From contig JACWAO010000035.1 in assembly GCA_014874305.1 (NCBI GenBank), forward strand, positions 1-25,470: a DNA stretch of 25,470 bases, written 5' to 3'. The position numbers were made by a program, and so were the translations under genes. The DNA comes from Candidatus Colwelliibacteriota bacterium. Its GTDB lineage: Bacteria > Patescibacteriota > Minisyncoccia > UBA6257 > Colwellbacteraceae. Below, piece after piece: positions 8,511-15,643 of this stretch (positions are counted from its first letter, which is position 1; the number at the start of each line of letters is the position of its first letter). The notes under the pieces are model-generated. The model searched no databases and was not told the DNA's origin. It saw only the letters and a program-made list of their open reading frames with translations.

Positions 8511-8934
8511 TATCGCCGTTTGTCAGGTATTCGGTTTTCTCGCAGAACTTGTACACCTCTCCGATAAAAGCCGAGGGATCGTGATTTTCCGGAATAGCCG
8601 GAAGCCCCAATGTGTTGATGGCCTCATTGATCTCTGCCGTGTTTTCGGCGGGTTTAGGAATTCTGTGGTGTCTAGCTAAGAGTGTCGTGCGCAAGCGCTT
8701 GTTTCTGTTTATCTTCTCATTCAGCGCAAGAACGCGGAATATCTCGTTTACCGTGTACTCCTTAAGCTCCGCATTTATTCTCCGTCCAGCGAGAACCTCT
8801 AGGACACGAAACAACACGTATCTAACACTTTGCTCGGGGTATTCTGAATCATTGTTCGCCGCCAAAAGCTGAATCCTCAAAAGAGCCTGTCTGATCCACT
8901 TTTCCAACTCATCAGGCGTACTGCCCATGCCCAT
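8494..8934 (-). CDS. Hypothetical soluble helical protein (ORFan)
   Basis: A 146-residue protein (147 if the ATG at 8937 is used) that I cannot assign. It appears mostly helical and charged in its first two thirds (DELEKWIRQALLRIQLL, then VRYVLFRVLEVLAG and VNEIFRVLALNEKINRNKRLR), with a more loop-like C-terminal third containing a single Cys. There is no signal peptide, membrane segment or catalytic motif that I can name. It stands out in its signals: a consensus AGGAGG (8942-8947 on the minus strand) 7 nt before the chosen ATG, a recognisable promoter and leader, and a strong terminator, whereas most neighbours lack a Shine-Dalgarno. It is a lone minus-strand gene between nth and nfo. This self-contained layout suggests an independent unit, possibly acquired. 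Confidence 0.75.
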   Translation of the reverse strand: MGMGSTPDELEKWIRQALLRIQLLAANNDSEYPEQSVRYVLFRVLEVLAGRRINAELKEYTVNEIFRVLALNEKINRNKRLRTTLLARHHRIPKPAENTAEINEAINTLGLPAIPENHDPSAFIGEVYKFCEKTEYLTNGDTPSLS

Positions 8935-8941
8935 CATTGCG

Positions 8942-8947
8942 CCTCCT
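8942..8947 (-). promoter_or_regulatory. Consensus Shine-Dalgarno for the ORFan
   Basis: AGGAGG on the minus strand lies 4 nt before the ATG at 8937 and 7 nt before the ATG at 8934. The second spacing is the more usual, which is why I chose 8934. Confidence 0.75.
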
Positions 8948-8967
8948 ATGGTACTGTTTTAAATAAG

Positions 8968-8995
8968 ATTAAATTAATTTAATTGCGAAGTCCAA
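8968..8995 (-). promoter_or_regulatory. Probable sigma-70 promoter of the ORFan
   Basis: On the minus strand TTGGAC (8995-8990) and TTTAAT (8973-8968) are spaced by 16 nt. A start near 8961 would leave a leader of about 25 nt holding the AGGAGG. The region is AT-rich, so chance matches are possible. Confidence 0.45.
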
Positions 8996-9010
8996 TTTTA
9001 AATTTAAAAA

Positions 9011-9047
9011 CTTTAAGATTTAATCTTTAAGATTTAAAATAAAGTCC
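9011..9047 (+). promoter_or_regulatory. AT-rich nfo upstream region with repeats and a -10-like box
   Basis: CTTTAAGATTTAA occurs twice in tandem (from 9011 and 9025), and AAGATT-T-AATCTT between them is a perfect inverted repeat. TAAAAT at 9035-9040 could be a -10; transcription would then start about at the nfo ATG (9048), a leaderless mRNA. The -35 is poor and there is no Shine-Dalgarno. Confidence 0.35.
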
Positions 9048-9905
9048 ATGCCAAGCGTATTAAAAATAGGCGCCCATCTTACGACAGCCGGAGGATTGGA
9101 TAAGGCCGTGATTCGCGCGGAGGAAATGGGACTGAACTGCCTGCAGTTTTTCGGGGCCTCTCCGCGCCAGTGGAGAGTTAAAGAACAAGAGCCGGATAGT
9201 ATAAAAAAGTTTAAAGAAGCCAGGAAATCCGCCGGCTTGCTGGAGGTCTATCTGCACGCGGCGTATTTAGTTAACCTGGCCTCTCCAGACCCGGAAACAG
9301 CCGCCAAGTCGGAGGAGAACCTAGCCGCTCATTTTAAGATAGCCCAGAAATTAGAGGCCAGTGGCCTTATTTTTCATATAGGATCCGGTGGAGAATTACC
9401 AAGGCCGGAAGCTATAAAACGAGTCGTCTCTGGAATCAAGCGGATTTTAGATAAGATTCCAGGCCCCGCTAAGATAATTCTGGAAAACTCTGCCGGCGGA
9501 GGCCAGAAACTGGGATCGTTTCCCGAGGAGATTAAAGAAATATTGGAAGGCATAAACTCCAAAAGAGCGGCGGTGTGCATAGACATGGCCCACGCTTTGG
9601 AATCAGGACTAATTATGGATTATACGGAAAAGGCGGTTGAGGGTCTGATGAAACGGTGGGAGAGATCCGTCGGCTGGGCGAACACGCCGGTTATACACGC
9701 TAACGACTCCAAAACCGCGCCGGACTCGCACCACGACCAGCACGCGAACATAGGAAAGGGATATATAGGTATGGCTGGGTTTAAAAATATGGCCAAAGTT
9801 AAAGCGCTGGCAGACAAGGCTTGGATTATGGAAGTTCCGGGCTTTGACGGTAACGGGCCGGACAAAGAAAACGCCGACCTCTTAAAGAGCTGTTTTAAAC
9901 ATTAA
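9048..9905 (+). CDS. nfo: Endonuclease IV (AP endonuclease)
   Basis: Nfo cuts DNA 5' of abasic sites and clears blocked 3' ends, acting after Nth-type glycosylases. The TIM-barrel protein has the family's full set of metal ligands: H70, H110, E146 (ILENSAGGG), D179 and H182 (CIDMAHAL), H217 (VIHANDSK), D230 and H232 (DQHANIGKG) and E262 (MEVPG). Length (285) is normal. The start ATG is the first in frame and is followed at once by the expected IGAHLTTAGGL segment. It is transcribed alone, convergent with the sod gene, with copy C of the dispersed repeat between them. Confidence 0.97.
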   Translation: MPSVLKIGAHLTTAGGLDKAVIRAEEMGLNCLQFFGASPRQWRVKEQEPDSIKKFKEARKSAGLLEVYLHAAYLVNLASPDPETAAKSEENLAAHFKIAQKLEASGLIFHIGSGGELPRPEAIKRVVSGIKRILDKIPGPAKIILENSAGGGQKLGSFPEEIKEILEGINSKRAAVCIDMAHALESGLIMDYTEKAVEGLMKRWERSVGWANTPVIHANDSKTAPDSHHDQHANIGKGYIGMAGFKNMAKVKALADKAWIMEVPGFDGNGPDKENADLLKSCFKH

Positions 9906-9976
9906 TTGTGAATCACGAACCGCAAATCGTGGACCGCTTTCTAGGTCCCGCGGTTCACGATCCGCGTTCCACGTTA
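9906..9976. repeat. Dispersed hairpin-forming repeat, copy C
   Basis: 9916-9948 matches 10908-10940 at 26 of 33 positions by eye. Arms GAACCGC (9917-9923) and GCGGTTC (about 9950-9956), flanked by further partial pairing, can form a long imperfect hairpin. It fills the space between the convergent nfo and sod genes and could end transcription in both directions, though no clear T-tract is seen. Confidence 0.6.
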
Positions 9977-10582
9977 AGACTTAAGATAATTCTCCTCTAT
10001 CTGTTCCCAGTTCACCGTATTCCACCAGTTGGCTATGTATTCCGGCCGCCTGTTCTGATACTTGAGATAGTAGGCGTGTTCCCAAACGTCCAGTCCTAAA
10101 AGGGGTTTTTGCCCGACGCTTATCGGAGAGTCCTGATTATGTGTTTGCGTAACGTCCAATTTATTATCCTTATTTATCACTAACCACGCCCATCCGCTTC
10201 CGAAAAGAGTCGCCGCGGCGTTGGCAAACAACTCCTTGAACTTTGAAAAGTCTCCGAACTCGCCGTTTATCGCTTCGGCGACGTCTCCCGTTGGATCTCC
10301 GCCTCCGTCGTGCTTCATCATCTTCCAAAACATGGAGTGATTATAATGTCCTCCGGCATTATTCTTTACCGCAGTTCTGATTTCCTCGGGAACTTTATCG
10401 AGATCGGTTAATAAATGCTCAACGCTTAACTCCAGTAAATCCTCGTGCCCGTCAAGCGCCGCATTGAGTTTATCAACGTAACTCTGATGATGTTTGCTGT
10501 GATGAATTTCCATAGTCTTGGCGTCTATATACGGCTCCAGCGCGTCAAGGCTATAAGGTAGTTCCGGTAAAATATGTTTCAT
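9974..10582 (-). CDS. sodA: Superoxide dismutase, Fe/Mn family (Mn-type signature)
   Basis: Converts superoxide to oxygen and peroxide. The ligands are H27 (EIHHSKHH), H82 (NHSMFW), D165 and H169 ([16 protein letters not shown]). Gly at 77-78 in NAGGHYNH and Gln150 in NQDSP favour the manganese or cambialistic type over the iron type. With the ATG at 10582 the protein has 202 residues and begins [18 protein letters not shown], as expected; the frame stays open upstream to 10627, but that extension would overlap the preceding gene and is not family-like. No signal peptide is seen, so it is cytoplasmic. It lies 10 bp after the DUF5654-like gene, so the pair is probably one operon. No Shine-Dalgarno. 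Confidence 0.95.
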   Translation of the reverse strand: MKHILPELPYSLDALEPYIDAKTMEIHHSKHHQSYVDKLNAALDGHEDLLELSVEHLLTDLDKVPEEIRTAVKNNAGGHYNHSMFWKMMKHDGGGDPTGDVAEAINGEFGDFSKFKELFANAAATLFGSGWAWLVINKDNKLDVTQTHNQDSPISVGQKPLLGLDVWEHAYYLKYQNRRPEYIANWWNTVNWEQIEENYLKS

Positions 10583-10592
10583 AAATTTTGAT

Positions 10593-10856
10593 TTATTGTT
10601 TATTTTTTTGAAACTTCTGCAAACCATACGCCAGTACCGCTAGAACCGCTGTCATCATTAAGGCATATACAAATTTGGCTATAATCGTTCCGGTGCTTAA
10701 AGGAAAAAGATATTGTATAAGAGATGTTACGGCGCTGTTCCAGGCCAACCCAGCCACTAATCCGAAAGCCGCCAGAATTAAACCAAGAGTTCTTTCGCGT
10801 ACTTCGTTTTGGATGCTTTTAGCTTCTTCTTTTATTTTTTGCAATCTATTCGACAC
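10593..10856 (-). CDS. Small two-helix membrane protein, DUF5654-like
   Basis: An 87-residue protein with a charged N-terminal helix (about 1-22) and two membrane helices (about 24-45 and 60-80). The segment [24 protein letters not shown] resembles DUF5654, a family of unknown function common in CPR genomes; this is recalled, not searched. The start is GTG at 10856 and no ATG fits. It ends 10 bp before the sod start codon, so co-expression with superoxide dismutase is likely, but nothing in the sequence shows a role in oxidative stress. Confidence 0.75.
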   Translation of the reverse strand: MSNRLQKIKEEAKSIQNEVRERTLGLILAAFGLVAGLAWNSAVTSLIQYLFPLSTGTIIAKFVYALMMTAVLAVLAYGLQKFQKNKQ

Positions 10857-10882
10857 GATTTAAGTATATCATAAATCGTATA

Positions 10883-10976
10883 CCGTGAAACTTGAAGTGC
10901 GCGCATCGCGAACCTTGAATCGTGGACCGTGTTTTATGTCCTATGGTTCATATTTCGCGATTCACGATTCACGTTC
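10883..10976. repeat. Dispersed hairpin-forming repeat, copy B
   Basis: The core 10907-10951 is the close inverted partner of 8425-8469. Arms ATCGCGAACC (10905-10914) and GGTTCATATTTCGCGAT (10945-10961) can pair with a short bulge, giving a large imperfect hairpin. It occupies nearly all the space between the 5' end of the DUF5654-like gene and the 3' end of the PEGA gene, both on the minus strand. Confidence 0.75.
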
Positions 10977-10980
10977 AAAG

Positions 10981-12315
10981 TTATATCCTCAGGCTTTTAA
11001 TTAAGAGGCCGTCGGTAAAGTACAGGATATTATCCGCGTAATCATAGGCGTAGATTTTTGCGTTTGGAGCTATCTGCACTATGTTTAACGGGAGATCGGC
11101 GGTGTTGTCCATCTCCGTGAAATAAAGGGCGGACCCGCTCTCTACAAACAGGTGGGCGTTGTCGTAATACCAGCTTATATTGCTTATATTTTTAAGGCCG
11201 GTTTTTATCGTTACCGGTTTGCCGAACGGCAGGGGATACTCGACTATCGTGCCATTAGGTTCCGTGTAAAAAGCATCTTGTCCGTTGGTAGAGATGTAAA
11301 CGCTTAAAGCGTTTGATGATAACGCCTGCGGCGGTTGCCCCGGCACAATAGCAAAAAGATATCCATCGTTATACAGGACGAAAAACTCATCTCCGTCCGG
11401 AGTGGAAATAAAACTGGCCACGCCGCTCTTATCATCCGGTAAAGCACCTATCTCCCCATAAACTCGAAATACCACGTTATAATCATTAATCCCATTTTTA
11501 TTTATCCAGTAAACCTGGTTGCCAGCGCTCGTGTAATCTGTCATCCTGCCGGAGATTAAATAGGCGGAGTGCCTGCTTAAATCAAGGCCGTAAAGCCCGA
11601 GATTAGTTTTAACCAGGAAGTACTGGCCGTTTATGGAGGAAAAACTTATCTTCGTTATCTGTTCATTGGAAGACAAGACACCCGCCGCGTCTATGTCGAA
11701 CTCGGAAGACAGGTTTACCGGCGTATGTGGCTTGTTCGGATTTATTAAGTAATAAGAATCCGTCAAGAGACTGTATGTTATGACGGCTCCGTTTCCGGAA
11801 ACTTCTACTATCTTACTGCCGTTTATCTCTTTGCCTTCAAGATATAGTTTCCCATCACTTGTTTTTACAAGCAAGTTTTTACCGGCAAGATCAATCTGCG
11901 ACACTCCGCTGGATAACGAAGAAGTCGGCACGCCGGTATTGATTATCGTCCCTCCTTTTTTAGGAACCAAAACTATGCTGTTATAAACCGAAACCAGTCC
12001 AGGGTTGACCTTTATGTTTTTTTCCCAGGGATAGTATCCGTTTTCGGACACCGCCACGTTATATGTGCCGCTCCGTAAGTTATTAACAAGCGTTCCGGAA
12101 TTTAATATTCCCGACTTGTTTTCCACGGGACGCGAATCCAAAGAGATCAATGCGTCGTATGGCGTGGAGGCTATGTATATCCCGCCGGTCCTTTCTATGG
12201 TAAAGGTCTTTAAATTAACCTTATTCCCCAGGGCGAAAAGGATTAAAACAGTTCCGGAGACGATAAAAACGACAGACAAAATGGATATAAGAATCCACCG
12301 TTTTAACAGGCTCAT
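10981..12315 (-). CDS. Membrane-anchored PEGA-domain protein with beta-propeller-like repeats
   Basis: A 444-residue protein with an N-terminal membrane anchor (about 7-29, cytoplasmic side KR), then a PEGA domain (about 43-118: IYIASTPYDALISLDSRPV, LRSGTYNVAVSENGYYPWE). PEGA domains are beta-rich surface modules. The remaining 320 residues consist of short beta strands with recurring aromatic patterns such as YWINKNG, FFVLYNDGYLFAI, AFYTEPNG and ILYFTDG, consistent with a WD40/YVTN-like propeller. The bulk should lie outside the membrane. It overlaps murA by 4 bp (ATGA), so it is translated with it; a link to the cell wall or envelope is inferred from this alone. No catalytic residues are recognised. 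Confidence 0.85.
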   Translation of the reverse strand: MSLLKRWILISILSVVFIVSGTVLILFALGNKVNLKTFTIERTGGIYIASTPYDALISLDSRPVENKSGILNSGTLVNNLRSGTYNVAVSENGYYPWEKNIKVNPGLVSVYNSIVLVPKKGGTIINTGVPTSSLSSGVSQIDLAGKNLLVKTSDGKLYLEGKEINGSKIVEVSGNGAVITYSLLTDSYYLINPNKPHTPVNLSSEFDIDAAGVLSSNEQITKISFSSINGQYFLVKTNLGLYGLDLSRHSAYLISGRMTDYTSAGNQVYWINKNGINDYNVVFRVYGEIGALPDDKSGVASFISTPDGDEFFVLYNDGYLFAIVPGQPPQALSSNALSVYISTNGQDAFYTEPNGTIVEYPLPFGKPVTIKTGLKNISNISWYYDNAHLFVESGSALYFTEMDNTADLPLNIVQIAPNAKIYAYDYADNILYFTDGLLIKSLRI

Positions 12316-13625
12316 TTTATTATCTTGATTTTAGCGCCAAGCTGGTTCAATCTCGCGCATATATCCTCATAGCCGCGGTTTATCGTGTAGACGTTCCGCA
12401 GAGTCGAGGTCCCTTTGGCCGCGAGCATGGCTATGAGTATTATGGCCGCGGGACGCAAGGCGGGAGGAGCAACAACCTCAGCCGCCTTTAATGGAGTAAC
12501 TCCGGTTATAAAAACCCTGTGAGGATCCGCCAGCTTTATATCGGCTCCCAGCTTGGTAAGCTCGGTATAATAAATAGCCCTGTTTTCATACACCCAATCA
12601 TGGATAAGCGTCTCTCCCTTGGCTTGGGTGGCTATCGGTACGAAAAACGGGAGGTTGTCTATATTTAGGCCCGGGAACGGTCTGGCTTCTATCTTCTCCT
12701 CGAGCGCTTTTAGTTTCGATGGAAAGGTTTTTATATCCACCAGGTTGGTGAACCCGTTTTTTGCCTTGTATTTTTGGAGTATCTTGTACCGGAATCCCAT
12801 TTTTTGAAGCTTCAACAGCTCCAGCTCCAGAAAATCTATCGGACACCTCTCGATAATAATTGACGAGTTGGTCGTCGCCGCGATACTTATAAACATCATC
12901 GACTCTATCGGGTCCTCGCTCACAAAAAACTCTGCCGGAGCGTCTATCTCTTTTCGGCCGGTAATCGTGAGGGTCGTTGTCCCAACGCCTTCTATGCCTA
13001 CCCCTAAACTTTGCAGGAAGAAGCACAAATCCTGTATCTGATAATTGGCCGAGGCGAACTTTATCGTGGTAACTCCCTCTATTCTGGACGCGGCCATAAT
13101 CGCGTTCTCGGTGGCCGTGTCTCCCGATTCGTAAAGAACCACATCTGCCGGAGCCAATTTTTCCGCGGAAACCTCGTATGAGTCCGAAAGCGCCCTTATC
13201 TTTACTCCGAAGTTTTCCAAGGCAAAAAGATGCGGCCTTACCGTTCTCGATCCCAGTTTGCACCCTCCAGGTTGGGGTATCTTAAAGTGTGGCCGGAGAT
13301 GGATAAGCGGACCTAGGAGGAGAATAATACTCCTCGTCATCATCGCCGCCTCGCGGTCTATAGATTCCAAATAAAGTTCGCCGACTTTTATCTCGACATC
13401 CCGCTCGTTATTGACCCACTTAATGTTTACGCCGATGCTCCGCAGAACCTCTATAATTCTGTTTACCTCCTCGATGCGCGGAACGTCTCTTAAGATAGTC
13501 TTATTCTTATTTAAAAGAGCCGCCTGGAGTAAGGCGACGGCCGAGTTTTTTGACGAGTTGGTAGATATCCTGCCTGATAACCTGTTTCCCCCCTCGATGC
13601 GGAAATTCATTGCTTTAGCGGGCAT
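12312..13625 (-). CDS. murA: UDP-N-acetylglucosamine 1-carboxyvinyltransferase
   Basis: MurA performs the first committed step of peptidoglycan synthesis, moving enolpyruvate from PEP to UDP-GlcNAc. The family pattern is clear though divergent: SSKNSAV (24-30) with the conserved Lys26-Asn27, the active-site loop PGGCKLGSR (119-127) with catalytic Cys122 and Arg127, an FPGLNIDNLP segment matching the usual FPTDxQ with its Asp, and the C-terminal NRGYEDICARLNQLGA. Cys in the loop predicts sensitivity to fosfomycin, in contrast to Asp variants. Length 437 is close to the usual 420. An ATG five codons in (13610) is an alternative start. A perfect TATAAT lies 9 nt before the chosen ATG. The PEGA gene follows with an ATGA overlap. 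Confidence 0.92.
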   Translation of the reverse strand: MPAKAMNFRIEGGNRLSGRISTNSSKNSAVALLQAALLNKNKTILRDVPRIEEVNRIIEVLRSIGVNIKWVNNERDVEIKVGELYLESIDREAAMMTRSIILLLGPLIHLRPHFKIPQPGGCKLGSRTVRPHLFALENFGVKIRALSDSYEVSAEKLAPADVVLYESGDTATENAIMAASRIEGVTTIKFASANYQIQDLCFFLQSLGVGIEGVGTTTLTITGRKEIDAPAEFFVSEDPIESMMFISIAATTNSSIIIERCPIDFLELELLKLQKMGFRYKILQKYKAKNGFTNLVDIKTFPSKLKALEEKIEARPFPGLNIDNLPFFVPIATQAKGETLIHDWVYENRAIYYTELTKLGADIKLADPHRVFITGVTPLKAAEVVAPPALRPAAIILIAMLAAKGTSTLRNVYTINRGYEDICARLNQLGAKIKIIK

Positions 13626-13634
13626 ATAGAGCCC

Positions 13635-13664
13635 ATTATACCCCTCGTCTCTTTTAAGCGCCAG
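13635..13664 (-). promoter_or_regulatory. murA promoter, near-leaderless
   Basis: On the minus strand a perfect TATAAT (13640-13635) ends 9 nt before the murA ATG (13625), so transcription should start 0-4 nt before the start codon. The -35 is weak (CTGGCG at 18-nt spacing). No Shine-Dalgarno fits in so short a leader. Confidence 0.65.
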
Positions 13665-13692
13665 TTCCGTAAAACGCGTGTCTTGACATAAA

Positions 13693-13711
13693 CTTGCTTA
13701 TTTTGAGTAAG
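13693..13711. promoter_or_regulatory. 19-bp imperfect dyad between murA and mreB, possible operator
   Basis: CTTGCTTA-TTT-TGAGTAAG is an 8-3-8 dyad with 6 of 8 matching steps. It lies midway between the two divergent promoters, where a regulator could act on both. The function is a guess from position and symmetry. Confidence 0.3.
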
Positions 13712-13733
13712 CTCTCGTTATATATCATCTTTT

Positions 13734-13762
13734 TTGACACGGTTTTGCAAACATAATAAGAT
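13734..13762 (+). promoter_or_regulatory. mreB1 promoter, near-leaderless
   Basis: Consensus TTGACA (13734-13739), a 17-nt spacer, and TAAGAT (13757-13762). The expected start is about 13769, only some 7 nt before the ATG at 13776. It probably drives the long plus-strand run that follows. Because the promoter covers it, the TTG at 13734 cannot be the start codon of this transcript. Confidence 0.75.
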
Positions 13763-13775
13763 TGGTCTATTACTT

Positions 13776-14783
13776 ATGTTTACTAGAAAAATCGGCATAG
13801 ACCTGGGAACGGCTAACACGGTTGTTTTTGCTCCGGGAAAGGGGTTTGTAATCAATGAACCGACAATAGTCGCGTTAAGTCTCCCGAAGAACACGGTTTT
13901 AGCCGTGGGGCGCGAGGCGAAAGAGATGATAGGCCGCACACCCGAAAACATAGTTGCTTATAAACCCTTACGCGAGGGGGTTGTCGCCGATTACTACATA
14001 ACCCGCGCCATGCTCAAGTACTTCATAACCGGAGCCGTCGGGGGGATGAATCTTATACGCCCCGACGTAGTTATTTCCGTTCCGGCGGGGATTACCGCCA
14101 CGGAGCGGAGAGCGGTGATAAACGCCGCCGTGGAAGCCGGAGCGAGAAACGCTTACGTTGTCCGGGAACCATTGCTCGCGGCACTCGGAGCCGGAATAAC
14201 CATAAATTCCTCGTCCGGAAATATGATTATAAACATCGGCGGAGGAACCTCCGAGGTGGCGGTCATTTCTTTAGGGAGCATTGTTTGCTGGTCATCTCTT
14301 CGGGTGGCGGGCAATAAGTTCGATGACGCGATAATCAACTACATAAAGAAAAAATACTCTATAATAATAGGGGAGCAGACGGCGGAAACCATCAAGATAG
14401 CGGCCGGCTCCGCCCTGCCGGTCAAAAACGGCATAGAGGTCGAGTTTCGTGGCAGGGATCTGGTCTCCGGTTTGCCCAAGGATTTAACCATCTCCTCGAA
14501 CGAAATAGCCGAAGCCCTGAACCCGCACCTAATGGACATCGCCGCCTCCGTCCAGGAGGTCTTTAATCAGACTCCGCCCGAGCTTGTCGCCGACGTTATG
14601 GAAAAGGGGATAATACTTTCCGGCGGAAGCGCCGGATTACGGAACATAGACGAGTTCTTCAAGAGGTTTTTGGGAGTCCCGGTATACGTGGCCGATGATT
14701 CGATTCTCTGCGTGGCCAAGGGAACCGGAATAATCCTCGATCACCTCGACATCTACCAGCGAACCCTGCTCAATAAAAAATAA
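13776..14783 (+). CDS. mreB: Rod shape-determining protein MreB, first paralog
   Basis: A bacterial actin that forms membrane-associated filaments and guides cell-wall insertion. In the 335-residue product the phosphate-1 motif GIDLGTANT (7-15), the EPLLAALGAG segment with E131, and the C-terminal adenosine motif (GIILSGGSAGL) are present. The phosphate-2 motif reads INIGGGTSE: Asn153 stands where actins and MreBs normally have Asp. The internal segments TERRAVINAAVEAGA and IGEQTAETIKIAAGSA are typical. The frame is open back to 13734, but the promoter there makes the ATG at 13776 the start, and the product then begins MFTRKIGIDLG as expected. It heads a run of closely packed genes. A second mreB lies 3.6 kb downstream next to mreC, so this copy may be specialised. 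Confidence 0.95.
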   Translation: MFTRKIGIDLGTANTVVFAPGKGFVINEPTIVALSLPKNTVLAVGREAKEMIGRTPENIVAYKPLREGVVADYYITRAMLKYFITGAVGGMNLIRPDVVISVPAGITATERRAVINAAVEAGARNAYVVREPLLAALGAGITINSSSGNMIINIGGGTSEVAVISLGSIVCWSSLRVAGNKFDDAIINYIKKKYSIIIGEQTAETIKIAAGSALPVKNGIEVEFRGRDLVSGLPKDLTISSNEIAEALNPHLMDIAASVQEVFNQTPPELVADVMEKGIILSGGSAGLRNIDEFFKRFLGVPVYVADDSILCVAKGTGIILDHLDIYQRTLLNKK

Positions 14784-14808
14784 ACTATTATTTATCGTAC
14801 CCGGCTGA

Positions 14809-15639
14809 ATGTTCTTAGGAAACAATAAGTTAATTTCCAGCTTTAAACGATTATCAGACGAGAACTCCCTGTTTCACGCTTATCTTTTTACCGGAGAAAA
14901 AAATATAGGAAAGTTTTCTTTCGCTAAATCTCTGGGAAACTATCTGGAAAATGGAGTGTTCGATCTTCCCGCGGCAAATCGCGTATTAAGCGAAACCCTT
15001 ATTATTGGCAAGGAAGAAAAAGAGGTTATTGGCATCGACCAGGTGCGCGAGATACGCAGGTTCCTTTCCGAGAAGCCGTTAAGAAGCAGAAAAAGGTTGG
15101 TGATAATAGACGACACGGAGACCTTAAGCGATCAGGCCGGCAACGCCCTACTTAAAATCCTCGAGGAACCGCCAGAAACCAGCCTTTTAATTCTCCTTTC
15201 CCGCAGTCCGGAAGCGGTCATCCGCACCGTAAGGTCCAGAACGCAAACCGTGTATTTTAGCAAGGTGCCGAAAAAAGATATCGCCACGTGGCTCGAGAAG
15301 GAAAAGGGAATAGATAAAGATACGGCAAAAAAGCTCGCGGAGATGTCGTATGGAAAACCAGGGCTGGCAATTAAAATGCACGGCGAGGAAAAGGAAATTT
15401 ACTCTCTCGCGGAATCGTTTCTTAAAAATCCGGCCAAGCGTTCGGGTATAATCCGGGGCATACTGGATGACGGAGTCGGCGTTCCTGAGTTTCTTGAGGC
15501 GCTCATACTGCTACTGCGCTCAAAGAAGGATGTCGAATCTTTTCACGCTTTGCGCGCGGTAACGGAAACAATGACCAGGATTATGGATTATAATTTAAAC
15601 AAAAGGCTTCAATTGGAAACAATGTCGGCAAGTATGTAA
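14809..15639 (+). CDS. holB: DNA polymerase III delta prime subunit-like (HolB/DnaX type)
   Basis: A clamp-loader AAA+ family protein. The P-loop region reads TGEKNIGKF (28-36), with Phe in place of the Ser/Thr that ATP-binding members carry. Further on are IDQVREIRRFLSEKP (76-90), Walker B-like IIDDTETLSDQAGNALLKILEEPPE (99-123), and the arginine-finger motif as SRT (143-145) in place of SRC. A lost ATPase Thr with the kept Arg finger is the pattern of delta prime rather than DnaX. The zinc module usually placed between the P-loop and sensor region is absent: there are no cysteines in residues 40-75. It starts 25 bp after mreB1 and ends 4 bp before frr. Confidence 0.85.
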   Translation: MFLGNNKLISSFKRLSDENSLFHAYLFTGEKNIGKFSFAKSLGNYLENGVFDLPAANRVLSETLIIGKEEKEVIGIDQVREIRRFLSEKPLRSRKRLVIIDDTETLSDQAGNALLKILEEPPETSLLILLSRSPEAVIRTVRSRTQTVYFSKVPKKDIATWLEKEKGIDKDTAKKLAEMSYGKPGLAIKMHGEEKEIYSLAESFLKNPAKRSGIIRGILDDGVGVPEFLEALILLLRSKKDVESFHALRAVTETMTRIMDYNLNKRLQLETMSASM

Positions 15640-15643
15640 AACA

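Noticed and set aside
9011..9040. Possible CRISPR-like or iteron array from the tandem CTTTAAGATTTAA
   Set aside because: Only two copies, directly adjacent and AT-rich; there are no spacers or associated genes. An ordinary AT-rich promoter region is simpler.
10583..10627. N-terminal extension of superoxide dismutase to 10627
   Set aside because: It would overlap the DUF5654-like gene and precede the standard [10 protein letters not shown] start; no signal peptide is visible.
12598..13263. 221-codon open frame on the same strand within murA
   Set aside because: Arg/Gly/Asp-rich shifted-frame product with no family features inside a clear murA.
13734..13775. N-terminal extension of MreB1 from TTG 13734
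   Set aside because: The TTG is the first half of a consensus -35 box, and the extension is not MreB-like.
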